DNA of 64,000 nucleotides from Branchinecta lynchi (GCA_023053575.1 JAKZAP010000020.1:20608764-20672763); one strand, 5' to 3'; positions 53,601-64,000 are shown, numbered from the stretch's first letter. Made by a program: numbers and translations. Notes: generated by a model not told the origin, from the sequence alone.

Positions 53601-54269
53601 ATTCTCCGTAACAATGATACGTCAAGAACAAAACCTGGCAAGTATGATAATCAATGTAATGCAAATAGAGGAGATACGATACACTTATGAATTTTTAGTC
53701 ATATGAATTGCAGTCATAAGTACGACATGAATCTGAATCTGAAACCATCCGCTGAGTCGCGGAGGTGATATTGGCTTATAGCACAATTCCTCATGCCTGA
53801 GTTGACAAACAATACCACCGAATCATCCCCTTCTGGTTTTAGGACTTGTAAGGATTCAGTCACAACCCGTCCCGTTTCGTGGTTCATATATTTACTTTAT
53901 TTTTTTTAACCCGCCTAGCATCATACCTAATTTGTGTCTTTGTGGCATATTTTGTCCTCTTTCAGACGGCGTTCGTAATTTCTTTTTTGCCGCTCAAACG
54001 AGAATTTTCCTTGTTCAATTTTACGAAAATGGTGTGTGGCAGATTATTCCTTAAACAAAAACTCATCAAATTTTGTCGACCTTATCATCACATAAATACT
54101 ATAATGTGCATAATTTCAGTTTGCTTATTCTGAGTTTCAGATTTTTTTTGAAATTTTGCTTTGAATCTCTTCTCGCACTGGTCAACCCTAGCCTACGAAC
54201 TTCGCGAAAAAAAAGTTAATTAAAATTGAACTTCTTGCTTACTGCCGTAAAGGGCTGTGTGCAGATATT

Positions 54270-54432
54270 CAAATAAAGCATAACACAGATACGTCAGCTA
54301 TGAAGCTTTGACAGCGATGTTTCGGCCCTTCTTGGCAAGCCTTCTTTGGCTTCCTGCCAAAGCATCGGATCTCACGTATCCGTTTTATGCAATGTTTGAG
54401 TATGTTTCCCAGTCAGCTTAGGCTCAAGGAGT
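54270..54432. mobile_element. MITE-A copy, second subfamily
   Basis: AAAGCATAACACAGATACGT, GATGTTTCGGCCCTTCTTGG, a short loop, then CTGCCAAAGCATCGGATCTC and ACGTATCCGTTTTATGC. The outer module CAGTCAGCTTAGGCTCAAGG follows at 54410. Arms differ by deletions. To 54744 nothing else is recognised. Confidence 0.7.
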
Positions 54433-54744
54433 ATTTGGCTTTATGTAGGTTTTTGGAAAAACTTTGCGGACGACTTCACACACTTCCAGAACGCCGTCCA
54501 AGCCTTCCTAACTAACTCCTCCTCCAGTTGGCGACGTCGACTTTTCGTTAACCCTTAATATATAGCTATTTAAATTCCTAATTTCAATATCAGTGTTTTT
54601 GATACTTCTGCAGCTCTTGTAGGGGTGGGACGGATCCCGATGAGGATCCGTCAGTAAGAACAAGATAAGAAGGTCTTTCTTCGGAGATTATTGACCTTTA
54701 AGTTTTTGACCATGATCATAAATAAGTGGCCCCAACAAACGACG

Positions 54745-55026
54745 ACGAGCCCCCCCCCCCCCCCAATGCTGTCGGAGAGTCGGTAAAAAATTACCGAGTT
54801 GGCGTTACTTTACATGAAAACAGTCGGTTTTTCTGAAAATTAGTCGTTTTTTCATCAAAATAGTCGGTTTCTCTGAAAATCAGTCGATTTTTTTTCAAAA
54901 CTGTAACTTTTTGTTGTAGAAAACAGTCGTTTTTTTCTGCAGAGACAGTCGGTACAAATTACCAGCTAGTCGGTAAATGCCTCATCCCCCCCCCCCCCCA
55001 AACATTTTGACTAGTAACGCCTCTGG
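54745..55026. mobile_element. hAT-like MITE, family T
   Basis: C-run and AATGCTGTCGGAGAGTCGG at left, repeats GTCGGTTTTTCTGAAAATTA and GTCGATTTTTTTTCAAAACT, then CATTTTGACTAGTAACGCCT and CTG. The left terminus is diverged. Confidence 0.7.
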
Positions 55027-55194
55027 GTCCGAGAGTCGGAAGTTTTGTGTATGGCCCTTTTTGTCCCTTAGTTTATTACATTTAGAGAACACAAAATAAA
55101 ATTTCATCAGGGATTATGACTAATAATACATTTATAGAATTTGATGCTTATTTACTTTTAACTACAAATTTTGACAGTTTGATATGTCATGAAC

Positions 55195-55262
55195 TACATT
55201 GTCAGAAGTTTCATAAATGACAACACAAGGATGCACAGTTCCAAAACACTGTTAATGATATC
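55195..55262. mobile_element. MITE-P terminal fragment
   Basis: CATTGTCAGAAGTTTCATAA, ACAACACAAGGATGCACAG. One end only, cut close to an HLN-B copy. Confidence 0.7.
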
Positions 55263-55612
55263 CGATATCACGACGACAAAAACAAGACCAAAGGTTTCGA
55301 TGGGATCCGAAACATTTCATATTTGATCCAGACAATTGGATCTTCTAGATATCCGGTCTTCGCCAGACTCCTTGAAAATTTTTACTATTAAAATTTGGAA
55401 AGAGATTAAAGCCAATGGCTATCGTCTGAGAAAACCAAGTTCAGATATGGATTCAGTGTTTGTGTTTACCCCTATACGTCATCTCTACTTCGACGAAATT
55501 GATCATAATTTTCAGCTACCTTACTTCTGACAAATTTCCGGTTTCTGTCGGACTCGGGGAGAACAACTTGTCCGTTAAAAACAGCTCAAAAATGAATTCA
55601 GCATATCTCCTT

Positions 55613-56010
55613 TGTTGGGATACTGCCGTATTATGGTGTTCGTAAACCTTGTCTGTAGTTGAAATATACAAATAACTATATTCTTACAGAAATACTTCCG
55701 ATCGGTCAAACAAGATGAAGATATAAAAAGAAAGATACAAGATAGTTGAACTCACTCTCCGCTCAATAGCTTTCCTCAAAGTCAAAGTAATATGTAATTC
55801 TGCACAGGTAAGATTCGGTAGTGTTCTCCCTTCTCTCCGAGTTCGTTCTGACGCTAAGGTCACCCGACCTCGCGTCCTTAACTAATTCATTCAAGAATTG
55901 ATTATTGTTATGATGGTTGACTTTGGGGAATAGACTGCTGGGCGGAGAGCTAATTGCTAGGGATAGTGTAGCACGAGTAAAAGGGCTGCGTGAGAACGCA
56001 TCCCACAACA
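55613..56010. mobile_element. Solo LTR, 398 bp, with 5-bp target duplication
   Basis: Begins TGTTGGGATACTGCC and ends GCATCCCACAACA (TG...CA, with the longer inverse TGTTGGGAT / ATCCCACAACA). It is flanked by TCCTT at 55608-55612 and 56011-56015. It interrupts an HLN-B module whose sequence continues across the duplication. An ATATAAAAAG near 55712 could be a TATA-like element. There is no internal retroelement region, so this is a solo LTR. TGTTGGGA starts are common in BEL/Pao LTRs, but the clade cannot be proven from the LTR alone. Confidence 0.8.
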
Positions 56011-56118
56011 TCCTTACCCCTATACTGAACCTCTAATCAACTTCAGATAAAACTTTTAACGAATTTTCAGGTTTTGCCCGGATTCCGGATTCCGGCGAGA
56101 AAATACTTTGCATACATG

Positions 56119-56245
56119 CAGGCCCGTATCCAGGAATTTTTTTGTCCGGGGGTGGGGGGGGCCGCGGATCGGATAAAAAAGACAAAGATCAGAGGGAAAA
56201 GCAAAAAAAAATGATTATTTTCGTATGTTTCGGGGGGGGGGGGGA
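56119..56245. mobile_element. hAT-like MITE, family U, left part
   Basis: CAGGCCCGTATCCAGGAATT, then GATCAGAGGGAAAAGC and a TTTCGGGGGG run, parallel to the complete 185-bp copy at 63667. The right terminus is lost. Inserted in an HLN-B copy. Confidence 0.65.
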
Positions 56246-56661
56246 TGGTACTTTAAACAAATTCCGATTAAACGGATTCCGAGCCAACTACTTGTCCGGC
56301 GAAAAAACAATTTCCATATACGTGTTCAGCATGTCTCCTTACCCCTAGATTGAACATCTAATCAACTGAGATTAAACTTTTATTTATCACAAATTTTCCG
56401 GTTTTAGCCGGATTCCGGGTGAACTAATTGTCTGACGAGAATTTTTATATTCGAATTCAGCATATGTATGTATGGATGTATTGTACATGGAAAGCCCAAC
56501 GGACCATGGTACAAAAAGATATTATGCAAATCAGATGCTAACTACGTATTCAACACACTTTCTGAAGACGAAACAAAGAAAACTAACTACAAAATTAAAA
56601 CACATTAAAAGAAGAAAGACCTGTGTCTCAGTCCCACCTGGACAAACACTGCCAGATTTGT

Positions 56662-58379
56662 ATGGCATTTGTAGCTTCGCTCAAGTGCCATATACCGATC
56701 ACTTTTCGGTCGGTCGGTCGGTCCACTGTTCTCAATCAATCAATCAATCTTTATTATTCGATAAAACATTCCTTATGGTATTAACAAAAAACCGAATATT
56801 TGTTATCTCGTCAAACATAACTATATACAATTGCGCTTTTAACATAGTCAAATATTCAATAATTACACAAGAACAAGGATTGCAACAAATTAAAACGCTA
56901 AAAATTCAATAATTAATATAAAAAAGAGGTAAAAAATTTAAAATTTCGCGTTGAAAAAACTCACAAAGGAGGGGACAAAACTTCTTTCGTACCGCGCATG
57001 AATTGCCCGAATGGGTTGGAGCTTAGGAACTGGTTGTGCTGCCATTCTCTGTGCCCTGTGCCGGTCGAGAGTGTGGGGAGGGGGAAGGATGTGCCGTGGT
57101 TGGGGTCTTCCAGTAGTTGTTCACCAAACTTGGTAGAAAGTTGGTGTCTACGGTTTGACAAAGATGCGAGACCAAACTCGTTAAGAAGGGAAATGTACGG
57201 GATTTTGGGGGATTTTGATACTATTAGTAAAGATCGGTACTGGATCCTCTCGAGGCGTTCCGACTGCTCCCGTGTTAAACCGATATGCCATACCGGACAG
57301 CAGTATTCAAGGGAAGGGCGAATGAACATAAGGTAAATGCGAAGGAGGTGGTGTTTCGGGTGCCATGGCGGGAGAGCATTTTGAGAGACCTTATGCCCAT
57401 ATTTGCTCTTTTCAGCATAGATTGTACTTGCTTATTAGATGAACACCTAAAAGTTAGGGTACTTCCAGAAGGGCTAGGACGATAAAACTTGGCAGGCGTA
57501 TCATAACTTGGAAATAGTCACTTCCCCGATCCGACCACCGTGGGGGGGAGTGGAGGGAAGGGGAATCCGAAATCTTGAGGAATGTGTAACTTTGGAACGG
57601 GTGATCGGATCTGAACGAAACTCGATATTTCGAAAGTGTGTCTCAGGTGTCCCATTTCAAGTCCGGACCAGATCCGATGAATGTGGGGGGGGGGGGGGTG
57701 TAGAAGGGGGGAACCGAAAATCTTTTGAAAAGCTTAGAGCGGAACAATTGGGATGAAACTTGGTGGAAAGAACAAGCACAAGAACCAGATACATCAGGAC
57801 CGGATCGGATTTGGGCACTGTGGGGGGAGTTAGAGGGGGGGAGGGTCTAGTGATCGAGAGTCCAGGTACCAGAAGTGTTAGGACGATGAAACTTGGATTG
57901 AACATTATAAAGACTTGACAGGATTGGCGTAGAAATAGTCAGTTCCCCGACTCCACCATCGTGGAGGGAGGGGGAATGCGGAATCTTGAGGTAATATAAC
58001 TCTGAGCGGGTGACCGGATCTTAATGAAATGTGATTTTTGAAAAGACCTCATGTCTCAAATGTCTCATTTAAAGTCCGGACCTGATCCGATGAATGTTGG
58101 GGGGAGGGGTGGAGGGGAGAACCGGAAATCTTTTGACACGATAAGAGTGGAACGATTGGGATGAAACTTGGTCGGAAGGACAAGCACAAGCCCTACATAA
58201 ATCAGTGAGAGAACCGGACCGGGTTCGGGCACTGTGAGGGGAGTTGGGGGTGGGGGGGGGTGTCCAGAATTCCGGTGATCGCGAATTAAGGTACTTCCAG
58301 ATGTGCTAGGACGATGAAACTTGGCTTGGAAATTAGAGACTTGACAAGATTGGCTTAGAAATTGTCACTTCTCACATCC
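56662..58379 (+). mobile_element. HLN-C copy split by a LINE, truncated by MITE M
   Basis: The 5' end ATGGCATTTGTAGCTTCGCT is at 56662, then CCGATCACTTTTCGGTCGGT. It is interrupted at 56737-57450 by a LINE. It resumes with GTTAGGGTACTTCCAGAAGG and modules with G-runs to 58379, where TTAA of MITE M begins. The 3' stem-loop is missing. Confidence 0.75.
56737..57450 (-). mobile_element. LINE (CR1-like) 3' fragment
   Basis: The minus frame is open from about 57435 to 56961. It reads LMFIRPSLEYCCPVWHIG, LTREQSERLERIQYRSLL, IVSKSPKIPYISLLNEFGLA, LSNRRHQLSTKFGEQLL and ends VLSPPL. IRPxLEYCxPVWH and LERIQ are the CR1/Jockey RT thumb motifs. The tail on minus is ATTGATTGATTG after AATAAAG, as in CR1-type elements with short repeat tails. 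It has a coherent frame of ~155 codons, hence is younger than other LINE pieces here. Confidence 0.85.
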
Positions 58380-58745
58380 TTAAAGGGCACCTGAACAATG
58401 AAACCGTAGTTGAACACACCATGGAGAATGCATTCACAGACATGGCCACGGAGAGCATTCTTCTCCTGAGCGAGACATTTTGAAAATAGGGATGTTCATT
58501 TCGGGAGGTTTGCACATGCTGACTCCAAGACACAAAGCGCAATTCGTTCAAATCTTGTACAGCGCTGGCCGGATCGTATTGGAATTTCTTCTAGATATAC
58601 GTTTGGGCTTGACTGGTTAAAAAATATTCCAGAAGAAGGGTTGATTGGAGACATTTGTTTATTTCTAAAATTGTTCGGTACTGAAATAAGGACAGATACA
58701 AAATGGAGCAAAAATCATAGCTTGGAAACACTATTGGAAACACGT
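58380..58745. mobile_element. MITE-M, right-truncated, inverse copy
   Basis: TTAAAGGGCACCTGAACAAT, AACACACCATGGAGAATGC, TTCTAGATATACGTTTGGG and ATAGCTTGGAAACACTATT are the inverse of 10906-11349. It stops before its second terminus. Confidence 0.75.
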
Positions 58746-58754
58746 CTTGGGATC

Positions 58755-58932
58755 CTAATAAGTCAGCAGATGCTTTTTCGGCGGTTTTTCGGCTCTTCCT
58801 GGCAATGCTTGTTATGCATAACATTTAAGGCGTAACGCGTTCAAAATCACAACAGACAACACCTCAAGTGTTGGCTGTTGAAATAGCGCATCCTTGTGTT
58901 ATATGTTATGAAACTTCTGACAGTGTAGTTTT
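58755..58932. mobile_element. MITE-P right part
   Basis: AAGTCAGCAGATGCTTTTTC, CTCTTCCTGGCAATGCTTG, CATCCTTGTGTTATATG and AAACTTCTGACAGTGTA. It matches the right two thirds of 41387-41671. 58933-59271 is unassigned. Confidence 0.75.
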
Positions 58933-59271
58933 AGAAACAAAGACGGTTCCAGGTCCCAAATTTAGACTTCTGGCAAAGCATCAGTATTTTGACCATACTT
59001 TTGTCTTGTCTGGTTACCGTCATTCACACATGACCGCTTACCATACATGGTAGTCCGTGGTTTATGGATAGTAATTTGCATTCTGTAGTAATTTTGAAGT
59101 GTTTATACCATGAGTTCAAGTTCGTTGCGTTCCTGCGTTACAGTGCGAGAGTACTTGCGACATTCTGATAGACCAGGCTGTATTCGAAAAGCTTGATCGT
59201 GCGTGGTAAGGGGGCGAGGCAAAGGTTCTGTAAGCCGAAATTATCATTTATATTTCTGAATATCGTCTTTT

Positions 59272-60145
59272 TGGGATCCCAAAATGTAAGTGGAGGGATA
59301 CCTGTGACATCGGAAAAGTTGTCCGTCTGTTAGCACGATAACTCTCGAAGGGAATGAGATACTTTCATGAAACTTGGTGTGAGGATTCTTTAGGTCAAGG
59401 GTAAGGTCAAGTTCGTAGATGGGCTCTGTAGCCCTACGTTTAGGGGCGAGGTTTCAAATTAAGGGGCAAAAAGAATGTTTAGACAGATAATGTGATCGTG
59501 GATTATGGGGTAAGAAGAAATACTGAACACGACAATGAAAAAATATTTTATCGCCGGACAAATAGTTCGTCCGGAATCCGGCAAAAACTGGAAAGCTGGT
59601 TAAAGTAAAAGTTTCATTTGAAATTGATTGTCTGTTCGATTATGGTAAGAAGACATGCTGAGCACTTATGTGAAAAGTATTTTCTACCCGGACAACTAGC
59701 TCGTCCGGAATCCGGCCAAACCCGGAAAATTTGTTAAAAACAAAGGGGTAAGAAGAGACGCTGAGTCTGTATATGAAAATCATTTTTCACCCGGACATAC
59801 AATTCATCCGGAATCCGGTTGTAACCGGAACTTAATAATAAATAATAAATTCAAGTTTTATTTGAAGTTGATTAGATGTTTTTCTTATAGAGATAAGGAT
59901 ATACGCTGAATTCGTTTCTGAAATTTCTTGTTTTGCTAGACAATTAGTTCGCTCGAAATTCTGCCGAAACAGGAAATTTGGCAGAAGTAAAGCAGGAAGT
60001 TTCGAGGTTTGGCTTATAGAGGTATAGAACTGGGTTTTCTCTGATGATTAGCCTTGCGAAGACTTTATCTGGCAAAGACAATTAAGACCCAATTGTCTGG
60101 ATCAAATATTAGGTTTTTGGGATCCCATCGAAACCTTTGGTAGTG
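59272..60145 (+). mobile_element. HLN-B element, near complete (874 bp)
   Basis: TGGGATCCCAAAATGTAAGT, a short GTTGTCCGTCTG tract, AGCACGATAACTCTCGAAG, then modules CGGACAAATAGTTCGTCCGG, CGGACAACTAGCTCGTCCGG, CGGACATACAATTCATCCGG and AGACAATTAGTTCGCTCG. The 3' end GGGATCCCATCGAAACC, TTTGGTAGTG has a mutated last codon-sized block (GTAGTG for GTCTTG). Confidence 0.8.
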
Positions 60146-60593
60146 TTTTTTCGGCCTTTGTAGCAATTCCCAGAAATGAGGACCTGGCTGTCTTTGAGAT
60201 AGCATAGCTAGTCCTGGCGCAGAAGGTCTGAGGCATTAGTTCTGAGGCCTAAACCATCATGTATAATCGCTTTCCATCAGATATAATCGCTAGCTTTCCA
60301 GGACCTTCGGAGGTATCTGTTCTACGGGGACGGACTGGAGTCCAGCCAATTATCATTCCACCCAGTTGCATTCCTTGTGCAAATTTTAGGAATATTATAC
60401 GACCCCCTTATCTATTGTCGGTGTTTTTGACGAATGAGCAGTCACGAAAGGTCAGATGTTTTACTGTCAAGAACCCATTTGGGAACTCAGGAGAGCCGTG
60501 ATGGAGCACAATTTTTGAAACTAAAAAAAAACTACGCCATAATCACTTAAACTACCGTCTGTCCTTGGTAATTGTTTGGGTAAATTTTAGTTG
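60146..60593. other. No gene recognised
   Basis: 80-codon frame at 60259 without motifs. Otherwise unassigned. Confidence 0.4.
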
Positions 60594-61165
60594 ACTGCGC
60601 TAAACGGAAATGTCAGCTAATTTTATTCGAGCGATATTTCGGCCCTTCTGGTTCTTTAGGCTTAAAGGACCCCTCGCACTATTTACTCTTCAACTTACAG
60701 TATTTTATTGAAAATTTTAAAACTAGGCTGTGCTTTCAACAAATAACCCACAGTTTTGGCCGTTTTTAGCCTTTTCGGAAACCCGTTGACTTATAGCGAA
60801 AACAGGGAAACAATTCGCATAACCGGTTTTTCTGATGGAAAAACTCCTCGCAGGCAACAGTCGACAGCGTGGTACACATCGAAGGTAGCAAAACACGGCA
60901 AGTGAGAAAATCAGCATGGTTTTGTTAGAGGGGTTAGACTGTACCGTACGAAATTGGGGTCTCCGGGTTTAGAAATATATGGAGTGATTATGGAAGTAGG
61001 TTGCGTTAGTATTATAGGTAAGACAGGTCCTTTAACGCTAGAATAAGGTGATCACAGGTTTAACTTTCTAGCTTTGAGCCTAAATAGGACCGTTACCAAG
61101 AAAGGCATCAGATATCGCTCGAATAAAATCAGCTGACGTTTGGAGCAGTCAGCTATGGTTCGTAG
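60594..61165. mobile_element. MITE-A copy carrying a family O element
   Basis: The left arm AAACGGAAATGTCAGC, TTTTATTCGAGCGATATTTC and GGCCCTTCTG. The right arm is GATATCGCTCGAATAAAATC, AGCTGACG. Between the arms lies the TTAA element at 60662-61035. The outer TTTGACGGTG ends are decayed. Confidence 0.7.
60662..61035. mobile_element. Intact TTAA MITE, family O, 374 bp
   Basis: TTAA at 60662-60665 and 61032-61035, ends TTAAAGGACCCCTCGCAC and, inverted, TTAAAGGACCTGTCTTAC. It is the reference for the interrupted copy at 32356-34635. Non-coding. TTAA target and AGGACC ends suggest piggyBac-type mobilisation. Confidence 0.85.
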
Positions 61166-62270
61166 TCAGCTGTGCTGACAGAATATTTGTTACTAAAACC
61201 TCCTAGATCTTGAGCCAAGCAGGTTTTGAAGAATAAATTTGCGAAAGGCTTCGGTCACCTAGCATGTGTCACCTTAGCTTTATTCAAATTTTGACTTCCG
61301 CCGTTTTTTTTAGATTTCTGAAATTACAGTGACACGCGTCTTTAACAGAATTAAAAAAACACACCACTGGGTTTATGAGTAATCTGTTGCACACGTTTGT
61401 GCAAAACTGTGTAATTTCGGGCAAATTTACTGTCATAGATTACAGCCAGAAGCGATAATATTGACGGACTTGCGTGTTGTGACGCTGCCATCGTGGTTCG
61501 GAAAATTGAGAAAGGACGGCTAAAGATCAGCGATCTTCCATACGTTGTTCCCCTCCCTAGCCACCTTGTATTCATTTAGTTTCAGTCGCAGTTGGAATGA
61601 GTATGTCCATATTGTTATTTGTAGCCCCCAAACCATTACAATTACTATTCGGTTTATTTATCCATACATATCTTTTACAAGTGGATTCATGGTGGTTAGA
61701 ATTACGGCCACAATCAGGATTTTTTTGTCTTAAAAGTGGGCGCTAATCGTAAATTGTTTGCTTAATTTATGTGTTTTTGATGAAATTAAAAAAATGTCTA
61801 TGTCTAAAAAAAAAACAAAAAAAATAGTGCTGGACATGTCAATACAGTTAAAAAGACCAACCAAGGATATATTTATAATTGTAACCGAGGATGTAGCCTA
61901 CAATCCACGATTTAGAATACAGTTCATCAAAATACAAACGCGAATTAAAATGACAAGTCTTGAAAACAATTACAAAAATAATTCGTCATAAGGTTCATTA
62001 CTATTCTAATATTTATAAAAAAAAATGATTGAGATAGAAAATGTTACCAAACATGAAATGGTCAAACTATTTGTTGTTTGATGCTCCCTTTGATATAATA
62101 GATCAAGCCTTATTTGACCTCAACTGAAAAGTCAGCTTTTTTGCATCTTGTACATGAATAGCCTATACTGTATTACTATGCCCTTTTTGAGAGGTTTTAT
62201 TTTCCAAAAGGCTTCTCGTCATGGCGCTGAGAAGATAAACGGCGTGCCCATACGACACAAATCATATACT
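61166..62270. other. No gene recognised (1.1 kb)
   Basis: AT-rich unique DNA. The lysine-rich 77-codon frame at 61758 is low complexity. Confidence 0.4.
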
Positions 62271-62274
62271 CAAA

Positions 62275-62945
62275 CAGTGCATAAAACGGGATCGACTATA
62301 AACGGGAATAGAACGGAACGACAAGGTGCAGGAGGAACGCGTACTAAACACTGCACCAGGAGGAACACTCCTGAAAGGGAGAACACTGCACCGTCCTTCC
62401 TTGTTTTAGTAGTTGCTTTGGCACGAGTTCCAAAAAAAAGATCATTCCCCGGGATCATTCCCCAGATCATTCCCCGGGACATTCGCACGAGGGGCAGGGC
62501 CCCTGTTCTTTCATTCTGGTGCACGATCGCTTTTCTAGTAGTCGTGTTTCTTCGCTTAGCCGCTAGCACGCAGCGCCCTTGTTGCAGGAGGAACAAGCAC
62601 TAAAAACGGGAACGACAGGACCCCTGTTCTTGGCACTTGGTTTCACTTGCTGGTGCCAAGGAACAGTGGTCCTACATTCCCGTTTTTAATAATTGGTTCT
62701 CATGAAAGTGAAACCAAGTGACAAGAACAGGGGTCCTGCATTCCCGTTTTTAGTACTTGTTCCTCCTGCAGCAAGTACTAACACGCGGCTGAGCGACGAA
62801 ACACGACTACTAGAACAGGGATTGTGCACCGGAAAGAAAGAACAGGAGCCCTCCCCCCCCCCCGATCTGGAACTTGTACCCAAGCACACTACTAAACAAA
62901 GGGAAGACGGTGCAGCGTTCCCCGTTTTAGTAGTGTCGATCTCGA
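62275..62945. mobile_element. Large foldback element, arms of ~250 bp
   Basis: The centre near 62678 separates arms that pair over most of their length. Left: GCAGGAGGAACAAGCACTAA, CCCCTGTTCTTGGCACTTGG. Right: CCAAGTGACAAGAACAGGGG, TTAGTACTTGTTCCTCCTGC. Pairing continues outward through TCTAGTAGTCGTGTTTC/GAAACACGACTACTAGA, GCCCCTGTTCTTTC/GAAAGAACAGGAGC and CTGCACCGTCCTTCC/GGAAGACGGTGCAG. The left arm has two extra segments (62310-62385 and 62433-62495, the latter with three ATCATTCCCC repeats). The 151- and 129-codon frames within it are shadows. Confidence 0.85.
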
Positions 62946-63107
62946 ATAAAACGGATTCGTTAAAGCATCATAGCCAAAGTTATGATGCTTTGGCAGCGCT
63001 AAATTGGCCCTTCATGGCAAGGGTAACGAGGAGCCTGACGAGGACCCTTGCCGAAATATCACTGCCAAAGCATCGTAGCTGACGTATCCGTTTTATGCAT
63101 TGTTTCA
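62946..63107. mobile_element. MITE-A copy, second subfamily
   Basis: AATAAAACGGATTCGTTAAA, TATGATGCTTTGGCAGCG, GGCCCTTCATGGCAAGGG, then GACGAGGACCCTTGCC, CACTGCCAAAGCATCGTAGC and ACGTATCCGTTTTATGC. The outer module TATGTTTCCCAGTCAGCGGG with CTCAACGAGTATT follows. It abuts the large foldback, whose outer left end (GTGCATAAAACGG at 62277) matches the MITE-A terminus, so the foldback may sit inside this MITE. Confidence 0.75.
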
Positions 63108-63149
63108 ATATATGTTTCCCAGTCAGCGGGCTCAACGAGTATTTACCGA

Positions 63150-63658
63150 CGGAAATCACAGGTGTACCGCGTAATTTGATATTTCATTGAGGGATGTTTT
63201 TTCCTCTATAAAATCACGAGCGACGAAAACCAATTTCCTGCTGTATCTGTGCGCCTATGGCTGCAACATCCCAGGTCTCTGAACTTAAATACGATCGGAA
63301 CCAGAAAAACGGACAAGAGAACTGAAAGGGAAAGAACAAGCGAACAACAAAAAGTACAAGGATTAGAGGTTTTAATCACAGAAGGTGTTTAAAAGAAGAA
63401 AAGAAAAATAACAGGTCCAGTTAAAACGTGCCTAACTGGTTTATTTATTGACAGCAGGCAATCTGTTGATGTTCTTGATCGAGAATATTTAAAATTACAC
63501 GGAGCTACAACAAGCTTGTAAGATCTTGCACACAGATAACAAATCGTTATTCTGGAATAGCAGAGAAATGGAGGAAGACATTTCCATTTCTAAACCTTTT
63601 TAAATGCAAAAGTTATTCATCGTCTGCTCCGTTTAGTGAAACTAAACAAAATATTGGT
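63150..63658. other. No gene recognised
   Basis: Unique AT-rich DNA without motifs. Confidence 0.4.
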
Positions 63659-63666
63659 AAGCCATG

Positions 63667-63851
63667 CATGCCCGTATCCAGGAATTTATTTCGGGAGGGG
63701 GGGGGGGGGGGGGAGTTGCCTGTGGGTCAGACAAAAAAGTACAAAAAAGACATAGATCAGAGGGAAAAGCCTATAAAAATGGTTATTTTTGTAAGTTTCG
63801 GGGGGGGGGGGGGGGTCAACCCCCTAACCCCCCCCCCTGGACATGGCCTTG
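63667..63851. mobile_element. Complete hAT-like MITE, family U, 185 bp
   Basis: The 8-bp duplication AAGCCATG is at 63659-63666 and 63852-63859. Ends CATGCCCGTATCCAGG and, inverted, CAAGGCCATGTCCAGG (12 of 16). Long G-runs at 63696 and 63800. CAGGCCCGTATCCAGG-type ends belong to widespread animal hAT MITEs. Confidence 0.8.
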
Positions 63852-63924
63852 AAGCCATGCCTTAGCGCTGAGAAGTGGCGCCGAAGTAATAGGAATTCCT
63901 TGCTGCGGACACTAGTAAGTAAGA

Positions 63925-64000
63925 AAGTAATTTATTTATAACCCGCCATTTTGAAAAAGCGGAGTAAATGAAAGAAAACACAGAAAACACACAGAAAAAG
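63925..64000 (-). mobile_element. LINE 3' tail running off the window
   Basis: AAAGTAATTTATTTATAACC followed by CGCCATTTTGAAAAAGCGG resembles the inverse A-rich tails at 17965 and 31997. The body lies beyond the window. Confidence 0.4.

Larger units (their letters stand above)
55283..56460 (-). mobile_element. HLN-B copy with solo LTR and hAT MITE inside
   Basis: The plus strand opens CAAGACCAAAGGTTTCGATG and GGGATCCGAAACATTTC, with modules GGTTTCTGTCGGACTCGGGG (55543), GGTTTTGCCCGGATTCCGG (56071) and GGTTTTAGCCGGATTCCGGG (56400). The TGGGATCCCAAAACG 5' end was not found, so that end is truncated near 56460. The insertions at 55613-56010 and 56119-56245 account for its extra length. Confidence 0.7.

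Noticed and set aside
62148..62603. 151-codon frame, longest but one in the window
   Set aside because: Spans the left arm of a foldback element and unrelated DNA, with no motif.

Overview
This window is intergenic or intronic DNA from an animal nuclear genome. It is almost certainly an invertebrate, but the sequence does not let me name the species. The evidence is 3' fragments of non-LTR retrotransposons of CR1/L2 type, TTAA- and TA-flanked MITEs, hAT-like elements with 8-bp target duplications, one solo LTR, a THAP-type zinc finger, and an exon resembling the C-terminal ballast domain of P2X7-type receptors. There is no prokaryotic gene, operon, rRNA or CRISPR array, and no complete intact protein-coding gene is visible. 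Most open frames of 60-150 codons lie inside repeats and are chance frames.

Possible host or host-derived coding pieces are few. They are a P2X7-ballast-like terminal exon (2473-2629, +), a THAP-domain reading frame broken by one in-frame TGA (5813-6205, -), an exon-like frame with a shift (31622-31917, +), and a clean 201-nt phase-0 frame between splice-site consensus sequences (35388-35588, +). The last two are not recognised.

The rest is layered mobile DNA. Two families dominate, here called HLN-B (about 0.9-1 kb) and HLN-C (0.9-2.4 kb). Each has an inverted palindromic end, a GTCC/GTCTG-rich tract just inside the 5' end, an interior of diverged tandem modules (about 135 bp in B, about 140 bp grouped in threes in C), and a 3' end made of a short stem-loop followed by TTG at a TT target. 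This is the architecture of non-autonomous Helentrons (HINE/DINE-1-like). Copies lie at 11.7-12.8, 14.2-16.6, 21.1-22.9, 23.8-24.3, 24.7-27.5, 32.5-34.5, 36.5-38.6, 46.8-49.0, 50.5-50.9, 55.3-56.5, 56.7-58.4 and 59.3-60.1 kb.

Region by region: 0-6.2 kb holds a local tandem array, a foldback MITE and the P2X7-like and THAP pieces. 7-9.5 kb holds two hAT-like elements. 10.8-16.6 kb holds a 115-bp tandem array with a TTAA MITE, two HLN-C copies and a LINE tail. 17.8-20.4 kb holds a LINE tail and two local tandem duplications. 21-27.5 kb is nested HLN-B and HLN-C. 28.1-30.2 kb is a 1697-bp hAT inside a TA MITE. 31-38.6 kb is a deep nest (LINE, then TTAA MITE, then HLN-C and HLN-B) plus the two exon candidates. 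40-46.3 kb is MITEs and foldbacks. 46.8-60 kb is HLN copies with inserted LINEs and a solo LTR. 60.6-64 kb is foldback elements and a 185-bp hAT MITE.

Nesting gives the order of events: LINEs, hAT elements, an LTR element and MITEs inserted into HLN copies, and HLN copies inserted into MITEs. The families were therefore active in overlapping periods. Family names (HLN-B, HLN-C, MITE-A and so on) are labels made for this answer.
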